A stretch of 64,000 nt of DNA. Origin: Tetracentron sinense (taxonomy: Eukaryota > Streptophyta > Magnoliopsida > Trochodendrales > Trochodendraceae). The translations under genes were made by a program, and so were the position numbers. The stretch covers positions 2,515,950-2,579,949 of the forward strand of contig CM026573.1 in assembly GCA_015143295.1 (NCBI GenBank), in the 5' to 3' direction. A model generated the notes under the pieces. That model was not told the DNA's origin, searched no databases, and saw only the letters and a list, made by a program, of their open reading frames with translations. This document shows positions 26,801 through 36,149 of this stretch, piece after piece; position 1 is the first letter of the stretch; every line of letters begins with the position of its first letter.

Positions 26801-28653
26801 TAAATCTCTTTAATCACTTTACCATCAATTACTCTTTTTTACCCTTAAACTAGTTCCACATACAGGTCCTGATGAAGTTTTTTCATTACTTTTATTTTAA
26901 TTTCAATTGCCCCTAAGATTTTATCACTTCCATAGACTTGTTAAATTCTGTATCAACCATGTAACAAGTTTTTAAAAAATGACAAATAAAGGAAATCAAA
27001 TAACACCTGAACCCATATGTAAAATTTCAAAGCTCACACCAAGCCAAGGTGCACATTATAATCTAATGTGGATATTATGTGAACCCAATAAAATAAAAAA
27101 AATAAATTATTAACAGAGAATGTTTCAACACTAAAATATACACCCTGTTTTATGATTTGTTTTAAAAAAAAAAACTTACACAACATCAAAATTCGGCACT
27201 TAATCAATAAAAGAAACAGCTTTAGATTTAAAGAGAAAAAAAACTCTTTCCACTTACATTGTTAGTCGATGTTTGAAAGTTAACCCACACGGAGTGAATT
27301 AGATGGGCATTGTTGCTCGGCCCACCCTTTCTCCATAAGAACTGCATACCATAATTGGAACATCAACAACAAAAACCACAGTAATACCATAGGAAAAGAA
27401 GGTAGTGGGCTTACATTGGCCAAGGCATTTAACTTGTCTGAACTAGGTGAGTTCTCATTTCTTGAATTCCAAACCAAAGAGACCTGTACTTTACCTGGAA
27501 AAAAATAGATATAAGTTTAGCAAACTCCAAGTTTATTTCATCTATTCTTCCACTTCAAGCAGCTCAACTATTGGAAATTCAATTACAGTTATAAGAAAAC
27601 AATAATGTGTATTCATCTAGTAACCATTTCGGTATCTTTCCGCAGTTGGAATGGATGTGTTGTGTGTTGTTACAGCCATCTGCAAACACCCATCATCCAT
27701 CAGAATTGCGCATGAAACAAATCATGATAATTGTACAATGCAATTCCAAACAGCTGACCTGCACATATCGCAGTTGGCCTGTCCCCTGATCTTCGTCATA
27801 CGGCTCAATATTCAACTCCGTAATTCCTAATAAATATTAAGAAGGAGAATATAATATTAAGATTGAACAATTCAAAAAAAAAAATTCCAAAACTATGATT
27901 TTAGTTATAAAAGTACAACTTCTGAAAAAAAAAAAAAACATGCCTTGTTTTAGGAGTTCAACAGCAGCATTGATGTTTGGATGATGAGCTGCAAAGAAAT
28001 AAAATAAAATAAATTTATGGGTATCAACTAAAATTGAAAAGAAAACTATATATAAGATAGTGGTAATTCAGACCTTTACAGTGAGGAATATCCACTGCAT
28101 TATGTGTACCCTCTTGATAAAGCCCAATCAAAGGGCTGATTGATGAACCACGAACGGCTAATTTTGCGCGGCATCGCCATTCCCACTAAGAGCGAACCAC
28201 ATTATCAAAACTCCTAAGAAGCAACAAAGTATAAGCACTGTAAATTAACTAACAATCAATCATATTCAAACATACCAATCTACAACTATCAAAGCTGAAG
28301 TCTGAGACTCCATGGCTCTTGAAGAAATCGACGGCTTCGTCGAGCATAATCGGACGGTGGAGATTCCACTCTTGGGTGCAACCGGAGCACCTACAAATTC
28401 AAATAAAGGAGAACGTTTCATACATGTGGAGAAGTGCTTGAAATTGAAACCCTGAGATTGAAGGAGGTGCGTACGATTGGAAGTGTTGGCATTGGAGAGC
28501 GCAGGATAAGGAGGGCACTGTGGTTGGGCTAGGGTTTGGTGGGAAGGACGGTAGTGGTGGAGGTGGTGGAGCAGGTTGGGTGCGTACTGCGCACGGAGCC
28601 AGACGCGAAATGATGAGGGAGGATGGCTGAGCTGAGAAGAGCGGCAGAGCCAT
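14846..28653 (-). CDS. Plastid-type RNA (uracil-5-)methyltransferase, TrmA/RlmD (RumA) family, complete
   Basis: SAM-dependent RNA m5U methyltransferase like Arabidopsis At3g21300. Exons (minus strand, first to last): 28475-28653, 28276-28390, 28074-28185, 27944-27988, 27759-27826, 27625-27679, 27415-27494, 27258-27341, 26035-26148, 25543-25661, 25319-25436, 24683-24813, 24368-24521, 24138-24217, 14846-14993. They sum to 1602 nt, 533 codons plus TGA, with no break. The N-terminus ([12 protein letters not shown], Ser/Pro-rich) looks like a plastid transit peptide. CX5CX2C (CQHFQSCSGC) matches the Fe-S ligands of RlmD. SAM motif I is [10 protein letters not shown], then DPPRKGL, then the catalytic cysteine in [11 protein letters not shown]. 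The C-terminus is Lys-rich ([12 protein letters not shown]). Introns 4 and 10 use GC donors. The last intron (14994-24137) is 9144 nt and packed with transposons. Family and exon chain are very secure; substrate (tRNA or rRNA) is not known from sequence. Confidence 0.93.
14906..15315 (-). repeat. Tandem duplication (period ~205 bp) covering the methyltransferase's last exon
   Basis: Unit A (about 14906-15110) and unit B (about 15111-15315) align throughout, from the Lys-rich coding part through the splice acceptor into the intron. Shared words include TTTCTTCTTC, GGTCTTCxTTTGAACA, AAGCAAATGATG and CACTGACCAT. Divergence is roughly 15 percent by eye, so the duplication is not recent. Unit A is the distal copy used in the full-length gene model. 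Confidence 0.88.
15170..15197 (-). other. Possible alternative terminal coding exon of the methyltransferase
   Basis: In duplicate unit B the acceptor (TATAG) before 15197 is kept. Splicing exon 14 to it gives SIEILVMFK followed at once by TGA (15172-15170), where the distal copy reads [11 protein letters not shown] and continues for 40 more codons. The stop arose from CGA to TGA at the homologous Arg codon. It would remove the whole Lys-rich tail while leaving the catalytic domain complete. Whether it is used cannot be told from sequence. Confidence 0.45.
15316..16477. other. Intronic stretch with no recognisable element
   Basis: Part of the methyltransferase's last intron, between the duplicated exon and the first L1. 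I found no conserved protein, no long repeat and no RNA gene. The open frame 15477-15692 on the plus strand has no family match that I recognise. Confidence 0.5.
16848..17468. mobile_element. Non-autonomous hAT element (CAGTG ends) nested in the L1
   Basis: Element 16856-17460 (605 bp). Terminal inverted repeats are CAGTGTTTTAAAA on the left and TTTTAAAACATTG on the right (13 bp, one mismatch). It is flanked by 8-bp duplications CCTGGGAT (16848-16855) and CCTGAGAT (17461-17468), one mismatch. The CAGTG terminus and 8-bp duplication are hAT hallmarks. The interior near both ends is built of GAGGCTTA/CGCCTC words on opposite strands. No transposase is present. Confidence 0.85.
18546..19000 (+). 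repeat. Tandem duplication (~227 bp) within the L1 3' part
   Basis: The segment beginning GTTGGTCCTCCGTTAAGTTG at 18546 recurs at 18773 (GTTGGTCTTCCGTCAAGTTG) and both run through GGAAAGAGCGGAAATCTTAG to GATGATTTGGGTGATTTTC. The copies differ at several positions, so the duplication is old but later than the insertion. Confidence 0.88.
20222..21311 (+). mobile_element. L1 LINE 3' fragment nested in the RTE copy
   Basis: Plus strand reads an L1 ORF2 tail: CDHLKKRGW...[21 protein letters not shown] around 20750-20850, followed by decayed sequence and an A-rich end (21300-21309). The RTE sequence resumes right after it. The 5' portion (20230-20480) is not clearly L1 coding. Confidence 0.72.
22490..22663. 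other. Possible organellar DNA of uncertain source next to the accD insert
   Basis: This stretch is less AT-rich than its surroundings (CCAGCCTGCCAGCGGGAATG, then GAAAGCAAGCACACTCGCTC) and lies between the CT-rich element body and the accD piece. It does not look like accD or plastid spacer that I know. Mitochondrial origin is one possibility, in which case the plastid pieces may have travelled through the mitochondrion. Confidence 0.3.
22664..22902 (-). pseudogene. accD: Nuclear copy of plastid accD fragment (acetyl-CoA carboxylase beta subunit)
   Basis: The minus strand reads [20 protein letters not shown], then [17 protein letters not shown] and [19 protein letters not shown], to [12 protein letters not shown], the conserved carboxyltransferase core of plastid-encoded AccD (the plastid fatty-acid enzyme). 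Only about 80 codons are present, with no start and no C-terminal half, so it cannot function. Its 5' border is fused to trnI-CAU sequence. It is a nuclear plastid-DNA insert (NUPT), possibly by way of mitochondrial DNA. Confidence 0.92.
22903..23032 (+). pseudogene. trnI-CAU: Nuclear copy of the plastid trnI-CAU 3' part and trnI-ycf2 spacer
   Basis: 22903-22954 contains the anticodon arm (CCCAATTCATAATTGG) and the T arm (GTAGGTTCAATTCCTGCTGG) ending GATGCA, as in plastid tRNA-Ile(CAU). The acceptor 5' strand and D arm are missing. It continues without a break into the spacer toward ycf2 (AAGTCTATTGGAATTGGCTC, ending ACATAACGAATT). The tRNA cannot fold as a whole. The match to the plastid is from memory of that region. 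Confidence 0.82.
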
Positions 28654-28953
28654 TTCCAGCCGCTGAGCGGGAATTAGATGATATCTTATTCACTTTGTTG
28701 GCTACAAGGAATTATCTTAACGTCCTAGCTTCGATACTTACGTGCGCTCTTGGGCGCATATGGCCTAACCTACGCATCCCTCCAAAGGCATCTGTACTCG
28801 CGTATATTGAACTTTATTTATTAGTTTCCTTTTCAGTTTTTTGGGTTTGATTTTGATTTGGATTTTTGGTATTCAGTTTGAAGTTGAGGGAATTAGGTTC
28901 AAGGCATATTTGGGTGTGGTTTCTCTTTTCTTTTTTTAAAATGTTTAAATGTG
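28654..28953. promoter_or_regulatory. Upstream region of the methyltransferase gene
   Basis: The region before the start codon at 28653 (minus strand) is free of other genes. No clear TATA box is seen at a usual distance. A plus-strand open frame (28623-28850) overlaps the first exon antisense and resembles nothing known. Confidence 0.35.
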
Positions 28954-29455
28954 GGTTGAACTAGGGCTGTCAACGGATCGGATTCGGACCGGATCTGCCT
29001 AGATCCGAATCCGATCCGATTAAAAATCCGACTGATCCGAATCCGATCCGAGATCCGTCGGATCATGACCTAACCGATCCGAATCCGATCCGATTATATA
29101 TCGTCCGATCCGAATCCGATCCGATCCGATCCGATCCGAGTAAGGTTATTTTAAAAAAAAAAAATCTATTTTAATAATAAAAAATCTAATAATTCCTTAA
29201 TATATGTTAATTAATTTTAATTTTTTTTAAAATTAATATTTTATACATAAAAAATCTAAATAATATATTTAAAATAATTAAAATTTATTATTATTATCGG
29301 ATCGGATCACCCTATATCCAGATCCGATCCGATTATAATCGGATTCCACCGATCCGATCCGAATCCGATCCGACGGATCACATACATATAAGGTCCAAAG
29401 TCCGGCTAATCGGATCCGGATCATGATCCGGTCCATTGACAGCCCTAGGTTGAAC
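28954..29455. mobile_element. hAT MITE, GGATCCGAAT-lattice family, copy 1
   Basis: Element 28962-29447 (486 bp) with perfect 12-bp terminal inverted repeats TAGGGCTGTCAA/TTGACAGCCCTA and an exact 8-bp duplication GGTTGAAC (28954-28961 and 29448-29455), which places it in the hAT superfamily. Both ends are filled with GGATCGGATTCGGATC-type words in alternating orientation; the centre is AT-rich. No coding capacity. A sister copy is at 47533-47991. Confidence 0.95.
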
Positions 29456-29980
29456 TGAGTCTAGATGAGTTTGTGATACATCCTTCCATTTTTAAGTCCA
29501 ATTATGTTTTTTAAGGTCGAATCCCAAATTTTGAATTGTGAGCTTTCAAATCTTTTTTTTTTCTCATTGGATTTAATCTCAAGTCATTTCTATAAAAAAC
29601 TATTAAATGTATATGTTTTAGGTTATAATCTCAAATTATAAGACTAATGTGATTGGCTTGTAGATTTAATTCATTGTTTATTACTCTTTACTTTTTCTTT
29701 TATATTTTTTGAACAATGGCATTGCATAATCCCTATAGTGGAGAGAAGGTTCCGTCTATTATAAAATACTTTTAGTGATAGAAACAATCCTTTGCCATAG
29801 CTTATTTTTAGCGATGGTTTTTAAATCCGTTCATGTCGTCAAGAATAATATAAATCAGATAAAATCAGATATTTTGTTGCAATATATGACTATTAAATCC
29901 CCTAGGGTTTTTTTCTCTTTCACACGTTTATTCCAATCTCCCTCTCCATTGCCTATGCATGTCGGTGTCCCTGTGATGTG
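29456..29980. other. Intergenic, nothing recognised
   Basis: AT-rich sequence between two hAT MITEs. No gene, RNA or clear repeat is visible to me. Confidence 0.5.
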
Positions 29981-30267
29981 GTTGCCGCAAGGGCGTAAAT
30001 GGGCCAAGTTGGGGCTGGCCTGGCCCAAGCCTAATTTGGCTTGATTAATAAATGGGCTGGGCCAGCCTGTCTAAAAAATCATGTGCAAAAATTTAGTTGT
30101 GAATTAAACAGGCCTAATTGGGCCGGGTTAGTCAGGCCAAGCCCGGTTAGAAACCTACCAAACCTACCAAAACGGGCCACAAGCTTTAGACTCCAAACCC
30201 AACCCGGCCCATTGACACCCCTAATTGCTGCTGGCCCGCCTGGCCCATTGACACCCTTAGTTGCCGC
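29981..30267. mobile_element. hAT MITE, GGGCC-lattice family
   Basis: Element 29989-30259 (271 bp) flanked by the exact 8-bp duplication GTTGCCGC (29981-29988 and 30260-30267). The left end is AAGGGCGTAAATGGGCC; the right end reversed reads TAAGGGTGTCAATGGGCC, an imperfect terminal inverted repeat. The interior is dominated by GGGCC/GGCCC and CCCGG words. The right end is partly doubled (ATTGACACCCC... near 30211 and again near 30247), so a second end or a local duplication is present. Confidence 0.82.
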
Positions 30268-31005
30268 TGCCCCAGCCCTCTCTCCCCGCTCAGTCACTCT
30301 CTCCCGAAAATCTCTCTTGCATTTGTTCTTTATATGTTTAATTCCCTTTCCTTTTGAATTGAATTTGAAAATTTTGAAGAAATTAATATTTGTTATTGTT
30401 GGAAATTGTAAGAGGTTATGGATTTTTTTTTCTTGACCTTTTTTCTTTGTTGTTTTTCTAGACCCTTTTCTTTTTAGGTAGAGTCAGTTGGTAACGAAGG
30501 GTTTGAAACAGGTCATGATATCAATACCCTTCAACTTTATCAACCTACCTATTGTTCTGTTTTGGGATCAGGAAGTTGTGGCGCTATCATGTTATGGATA
30601 ATCCAAATAAGGGTTGAATAATGCAGAAGTTACAACAAACTCCCTTTAATATACGAATCACTTACTGCATCCAATTAGGACCATGGAGGTGTCATCGTAG
30701 ACATGAAGCATCCTATGGACTCTAAGGTCTTCGCTTCTTTGCTCAGAGCTTCAATTTCACAATGGAGGCAACAACTAGTTATTCTATCAAATGGGATTGT
30801 ACTTGTTCACTGTTTGATTTTTTATAACTATACCAACTGATAGAAACCAATAATTCGGACCACTAGTTAGACTCTTATAATTTTATTATGAATTATTGAT
30901 AGGGAGTTGCTTGTGATCAGCTTCTTGCTTGTTACAGAGAGAACAAGCAAGCACATTGGGCCTAGCTTTTATTTGCTAATATTGATTATTTGTTAATATA
31001 TGTTA
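30268..31005. other. Intergenic, nothing recognised
   Basis: A CT-rich start (CCCTCTCTCCCCGCTCAGTC) and then AT-rich unique sequence. No coding signal that I can name. Confidence 0.5.
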
Positions 31006-31009
31006 TTGG

Positions 31010-31200
31010 TCAGATGCTTTAACCATAATGGTTAGTGAATTTAACCACAGTTAAAGGGAGTTTAATTGCCCTTGAATTATGGTTGATAAGTTTTAACCCG
31101 TGTGGTTAATTGTCTTTTCTAAAACCAAAGTTAGATGCTTGAACCCTAAGAGTTAGTAAATCTTAACCACAATTAAAGGGAGTTAAAAGGGGAAACGTGT
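31010..31200. repeat. Foldback repeat of the TAACCxTGGTTAA family
   Basis: Contains TTAACCACAGTTAAAGGGAG twice in variant form, plus CTAAAACCAAAGTTAGATGC and GAACCCTAAGAGTTAGT. These are the same words that make up the foldback at 59663-59958 and the ~150-bp arrays at 45.5-56.1 kb. Here they are a single dispersed copy. Confidence 0.6.
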
Positions 31201-31506
31201 CATGAGGTATTACAGTCCACTAAATGTTACAAGAGTATTATAGTCACTTCTTTAAATTTTTTGAATGTAATTCAATGGAAGTGTCTAACAGTTGAACAAT
31301 GGTGAGTTAATTTACGAATCTTTTATACACTACAGTGTATTTGCAATGTAGGATAAACTTAACAGCTGATACGCAAAAACCTTATCAATAAATTGTTGCG
31401 GCGTCAGTCTTTTGATGTGGGGTTCACCCCTGTTGAATGTGGGGCCACCTTTGTAAAACACAAAGGGGCAACAACGCAACCATATGAACTCGGTCTTTGT
31501 TGATGT

Positions 31507-31800
31507 GAAATGGATGCAGGGGTTGTGTGGTGTGTGTGTTTCCTTGTCTTGCCCTTCAGTAATCACCTTGTGATGTTATTGAGTCTACCAAAAAACAAAA
31601 ACCCTTCGGGTGTTTAGTTCCACATCAGATTCGGTTCCGAGCATGTTGTCTCTTGTAAGTTCCATAGTGTCTTAAACAGTTGGTACCCGTTTTGAGAGGC
31701 TCTTGTTGTATGTGGTGTGTGTGTTTCCTTGTCTTGCCCTTCAGTAATCACCTTGTGGTGTTATTGAGTCTCACCAAAAAAGAAATAGATGCAGGGGCAG
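31507..31800. repeat. Local duplication around TGTGTTTCCTTGTCTTGCCC
   Basis: A segment of about 75 bases (TGTGTTTCCTTGTCTTGCCC, then TTCAGTAATCACCTTGTGxT and GTTATTGAGTCT) occurs at about 31530-31592 and again at about 31716-31780. Copies of GAAATxGATGCAGGGG lie before the first and after the second. Function unknown. Confidence 0.8.
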
Positions 31801-31941
31801 GGTGATGTGGCCCTGCCCTCCCCGAGTTCAATCACGCTGCCGAAGCAGCCCAATACCCTCAGTGGCCCCATGAAAAATAATCAACTCCTCGGTGGTGGAG
31901 CCAAGAGAGGTGTCTTAAGATTCACTAACCCTTCAGGGTGT

Positions 31942-32401
31942 GTTCGTTTGACAAAAAAGTGGGAAAGGAAAAGAAAAGTGTGTTCTCTTACATTTTTCTT
32001 GCGTTTGGTTTGCAAGAAACACAGTTTCATTTCCTTGCAGTTTATTGCACTTTCTCAATAATAACAAATTTTCTCCTAAAAACTTAATCTATCTTTTGAT
32101 GATTATTTTGCGAAAAAATTTAAGTTTATTTCCTTTTTTTTATTTCACCAATTTTCTCGTCAGGATGCGTTCGTTTGGTGAGAAAGTGAGGGAAAGTAAA
32201 AACAAAAGTGTGTTTTCTTGCACTTTTCTTGCGTTTGGTTTACAAAAAACACTTTCATTTTCTTGCACTTTCTTAGTAGTGACAAACTTTCTCCCAAAAA
32301 CTTCATCTATTATTTGATGGTTATTTTGCGAGAAACTTTAAGTGTTTTTTTTCCCTTTCTTTTCTTTTCGTTTCTTTCACCCACTTTCTCGTCAAACGAA
32401 C
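31942..32401. mobile_element. Dimeric MITE with GTTCGTTTGAC ends
   Basis: Outer ends GTTCGTTTGAC (31942) and GTCAAACGAAC (ending 32401) are perfect inverted repeats, extended inward by AAAGTGGG/CCCACTTT. Inside, the segment restarts at about 32167 (GCGTTCGTTTGGTGAGAAAG), so two head-to-tail copies of about 225 bp lie side by side. Both contain TTTTCTTGCGTTTGGTTT. Superfamily unclear; no target-site duplication was fixed. Confidence 0.7.
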
Positions 32402-33040
32402 GAAGGTTAAAGCGTCTACCCTTAGTTTAAAAAAATGAATTAATCACAAAAATAATTTTTTTAACCAGAGTTAAGGAATATTAAAGGAGCATTGTGAGAG
32501 CCAGGAGCAATAGTTTGGTCCTCGCCCCTGGAGTGAACTATTGCTATTGGCCACACCCCCAAACGGAAAGAGTCAGACTTAATTTGTTTGTCTTTTAGTC
32601 CTTGCCTCCTTCGCTTGGATGGGAACTCTACTATGCTGCCATTTGCCATATATAGGCAGCACACAAGTGGATGTATTAATGGAGTTCGGATGGGCAACAA
32701 CGCTTGCTGTTGCGCTGTTGCCCCTTTATGTCTGAAAAATGAGGGCCCCACTCTTGGTTAATGTGGGGGGCCATCCTTATTAATTGCACACCCATGTTTT
32801 TTTTCAGATACATGGGTAACAGCGCAACAACAAGCGTTTATATATATCTCACAGTTCCACCTAATCATCTAGACTGGTCGTCAAATGAGCCTTTTGAAAG
32901 AATGCATGAACGCTTTGACTTCGAGTCAAGTCTTCTCTAATTTTCCAAAACAAGTGCGCCAAATGCGAGTTACTAGATCCTGCCTTAGTTCAGACCGACG
33001 TCAAGAAATCATCTTTCCTAGTCCTTCATAACTTTGCCTA
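32402..33040. other. Intergenic and RLP-pseudogene 5' flank
   Basis: The first part is unrecognised. From about 32880 the sequence aligns with the 5' flank of the intact RLP (59562-60070): ATGCATGAACGC, CGAGTCAAGTCTTCTCTAAT, TAGATCCTGCCTTAG, CAAGAAATCATCTTTCCTAG. This is shared promoter sequence. Confidence 0.65.
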
Positions 33041-33050
33041 TTTATATAGG
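33041..33050 (+). promoter_or_regulatory. TATA box of the RLP pseudogene
   Basis: TTTATATAGG lies about 50 bases before the ATG at 33099 and lines up with CTATATATAGG before the intact paralogue, within otherwise matching sequence (GATAGGATCATTCATGAAA follows both). Confidence 0.6.
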
Positions 33051-33098
33051 AGATAGGATCATTCATGAAACTACTAAACAAATATTTGAAGAAGATCG

Positions 33099-36000
33099 AT
33101 GATGAGTAGCCATAGTACCTCCACTCATCTTGTTTTTCTTCTTCTTTTGTTGTTGGGATGTCTACACCTCGAAACCATCAAACTCACTTCAGGTAATGAA
33201 GATCTTAACGTGGGTTGCGTAGAGAAGGATAGGAAAGTGCTTATCGAATTTAAAGAAGGTCTCAATGATCCTTCGGGTTGGCTCTCTTCTTGGGTGGGTG
33301 AAGATTGCTGCAGATGGAGAGGCATAGGCTGCAACAAAAAGACAGGACGCGTCATCAAGCTCGACCTCACAAACCCATTATGCATTTATCAGCTATTCTA
33401 CACAGAGGAAGGTGATACACAAGTCTTTAACATGTCGTGCTTGAGCGGTAAGATTAATCCTTCTCTGCTCCTCTTGAAACATTTGAATTACTTGGACCTA
33501 AGCATGATCAATTTTGGAGGAATCTCTATCCCGGAATTCATTGGTTCGCTCGAGAATTTGAAGTATCTCAACCTCTCCAATGCTTGCTTTGCCAAAAAGA
33601 TTCCTCCTCATCTCGGGAATTTATCGCACTTGCATTATCTCGATCTCCACGGTCAATCAAATGTATGTGATTTCTACGGGATTTATGCAGACAACCTGAA
33701 GTGGCTCTCTGGTCTATCTTCTTTAAAACACCTTGACATGGGCAATGTGAACCTCAGTAAGGTAGGAGCTGATTGGCTACAGGCTTTTACTATGCTTCCA
33801 CCTTCTCTCTCAGAGTTACATTTACCTCGTTGTAGACTTGATAGCCTCCCTATCTCTCTTCCGTTTGTTAACTTTTCATCATCACTTTCGGTCATTGATC
33901 TCTCCGGAAACAATTTCAACTCTTCATTGCCTCTCTGGTTGTTGAATATTAGTAGCCTTGCAAATCTTAATCTTAGTGGCAGTTCTCTCCGAGGCCCCAT
34001 TCCTGATGCCTTTGTCGACATGATTTTTCTCCAAGAACTTGATTTGTCTGACAATCCGTTCAAGGTAGGTGAGATACCAAGAACTTTAGGAACACTCTGC
34101 AAGTTGAAGAGCTTATATCTATTTCATACTAACATCACGGGTGAGATAACTGAATTTGTGGATAGTTTGTCTGGTTGCACTAACAGTAGTAGCTTAGAGA
34201 TGCTAGATTTGGGTGGCAATCAACTTAGTGGGCATTTGCCAGATTCATTAGGACACCTTAAGAAATTAACATCTCTTCAACTCGCTAGGAACTCATTTTG
34301 GGGTTCCATTCCGGCATCTATCGGAAGCTTGTCCTTCTTGAAAGAATTAGACCTCTTTATAAATCCAATGAATGGGACCATTCCAGCAACTCTCAGAGTT
34401 GGTCACGTTATATCTCTTTGATAATTCTTGGGAGGGGATTATATCAGAAGTTCACTTCCTAAATCTCACAAGATTAGAACAGATAGTTATATCATTGACA
34501 TCTCCAACAAAGTCCTTGGTTTTCAACGCAAGAAATGAGTGGATTCCACCTTTTAGTCTCAAATCTATCCAGATGGAGAACGTTCAAACGGGTCGCTCAT
34601 TTCCTGCATGGCTTCGAACTCAAAAGGAGCTTGTAGAGATTCACCTCAACAATGTCGGGATTTCAGACACCGTACCTGATTGGTTTTGGAAATTACCTGA
34701 TATCATGTTCTTGGATCTCTCTAACAACCAAATAAGAGGCACACTACCGAGCTGGATGAAATTACCTGATATCGAGTACTTGGATCTGTCTAACAACCAA
34801 ATAAGAGGTACACTACCGAGCTGGATGAATTTCAGCAACGCATATGAAGTCTATTTGAGTTCCAACTTGTTTTCGGGACCTATTCCCGTGAACATTGGGG
34901 AAACAATGCCGAGATTGGTAGTTTTAGATCTTTATGGAAACTTTCTAAATGGTAGCATTCCATATTCCATAGGAAAACTGAAGAATTTGGCGACTCTTAT
35001 TCTCTCAAACAATCAGTTTTCTGGAGAACTCCCTGGGTTTTGGAAGGGTTTACAATCCCTGCAGAGTTTAGCTATTGGAAACAACAACCTTACGGGTAAC
35101 ATTCCAAGTTCAATAGGTTTTTTGGGTTCACTCTGAGTGTTACTTTTGAACAACAACAATCTTGATGGGGAACTCCCTTCTTCCTTGCGAAACTGCACGA
35201 AATTGGATACCATCGATCTTGGGGAGAATAGATTCTCTGGAATAGTTCCAAAATGGATAGGAGAAAGCATATTGTCCTTGTCAATACTACGCCTCCGATC
35301 CAACTTGTTCAGTGGAAATATTCATCGGCACCTATGTCATCTTTCCAATCTTCGCATTCTAGACGTTGCAAATAATACTCTTTCGGGAGTCGTTCCCCAT
35401 TGTTTGGGCAACTTGACTGCACTTGTCTCTGGTTCCTATAATTATAGCTACTTGCTTAATGAGATAATACTTGTGGTTGCGAAAGGAGGAGTACTAGAAT
35501 ATAGTGACACAAGGGTTGGGTTGGTAAGAAGCATAGACCTTTCGAACAATAACCTAACTGGAGAAATCCCTGAAGAGATAACGGGACTCTTGAGATTGCA
35601 GACCTAGAACTTGTCGATGAATGGTCTGACAGGAAAGATCCCCGAGAAAATTGGGAACTTGAAAAAAAAAAGGTAGAAACACTTGATCTCTCCAAAAACC
35701 AACTTTCTGGTTCGATTCCTCAGAGCTTGTCATCCTTAACTTTCTTGACACACTTGAACTTATCACATAACAACTTGTGGGGGGAAATTCCATCAGGCAA
35801 TCAACTCCAAACCCTCACTGATCCGTCCATTTATGAGGGTAACCAAGCACTCTGTGGTCCTCCCCTTGTCGCCAAGCGCCTAGAAGAACCATCTCAAGGA
35901 CCACCGTCTATTGAAGATAAAGATGACGAAAATGGCTCTGATATGCTCTGGTTCTACATTAGCATGGCACTTGGATTCATAGTAGGGTTTTGGGGAGTCT

Positions 36001-36149
36001 GTGGTACCTTGCTGATAAAAAAGACTTGGAGGCATGCCTATTTTCGATTCTTTGATAACATGAAAGATAGGCTCTTTGTGATCATTGCAGTGAATGTGAC
36101 TCGCTTGAAGAGGAAGATGGCATTGGTAAGAAACCAGGGTGGCGGGTGA
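33099..36149 (+). pseudogene. LRR receptor-like protein (EIX/Cf type) pseudogene, four lesions
   Basis: Paralogue of the intact RLP at 60105-63035 with the same order: signal peptide (STHLVFLLLLLLGCLHLE), N-terminal cap (VEKDRKVLIEFKEGLNDPSG, WVGEDCCRWRGIGC), LRRs, island, four LRRs, acidic linker, transmembrane segment (MALGFIVGFWGVCGTLLI) and short basic tail ending near 36149. Lesions against the paralogue: an 11-base deletion near 34387 shifts the frame; an in-frame TGA at 35134-35136; an in-frame TAG at 35605-35607; and an A-run with extra bases near 35660-35672 shifting the frame again. It has one more LRR than the paralogue near 34270-34380 and a 69-base in-frame LRR duplication at 34691-34829. 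A truncated 440-residue secreted LRR protein is all the first frame could give. Confidence 0.92.
34691..34829 (+). repeat. 69-bp in-frame tandem duplication of one LRR
   Basis: AATTACCTGATATC starts at 34691 and again at 34760. Each copy encodes one 23-residue repeat (LPDIxxLDLSNNQIRGTLPS, then WM). The intact paralogue has one such repeat. Only a few bases differ, so the duplication is recent relative to the split of the two genes. Confidence 0.93.

Noticed and set aside
28623..28850. Plus-strand gene overlapping the methyltransferase start
   Set aside because: Antisense to a well-supported first exon, short, and with no recognisable domain.
30041..30436. 131-residue Pro-rich protein
   Set aside because: Most of the frame is the GGGCC-lattice MITE; proline richness comes from the repeated word.
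33099..34421. A separate 440-residue secreted LRR protein gene
   Set aside because: The frame ends at an 11-base deletion relative to the intact paralogue, and homologous sequence continues to 36149 in other frames, so it is a truncated pseudogene.
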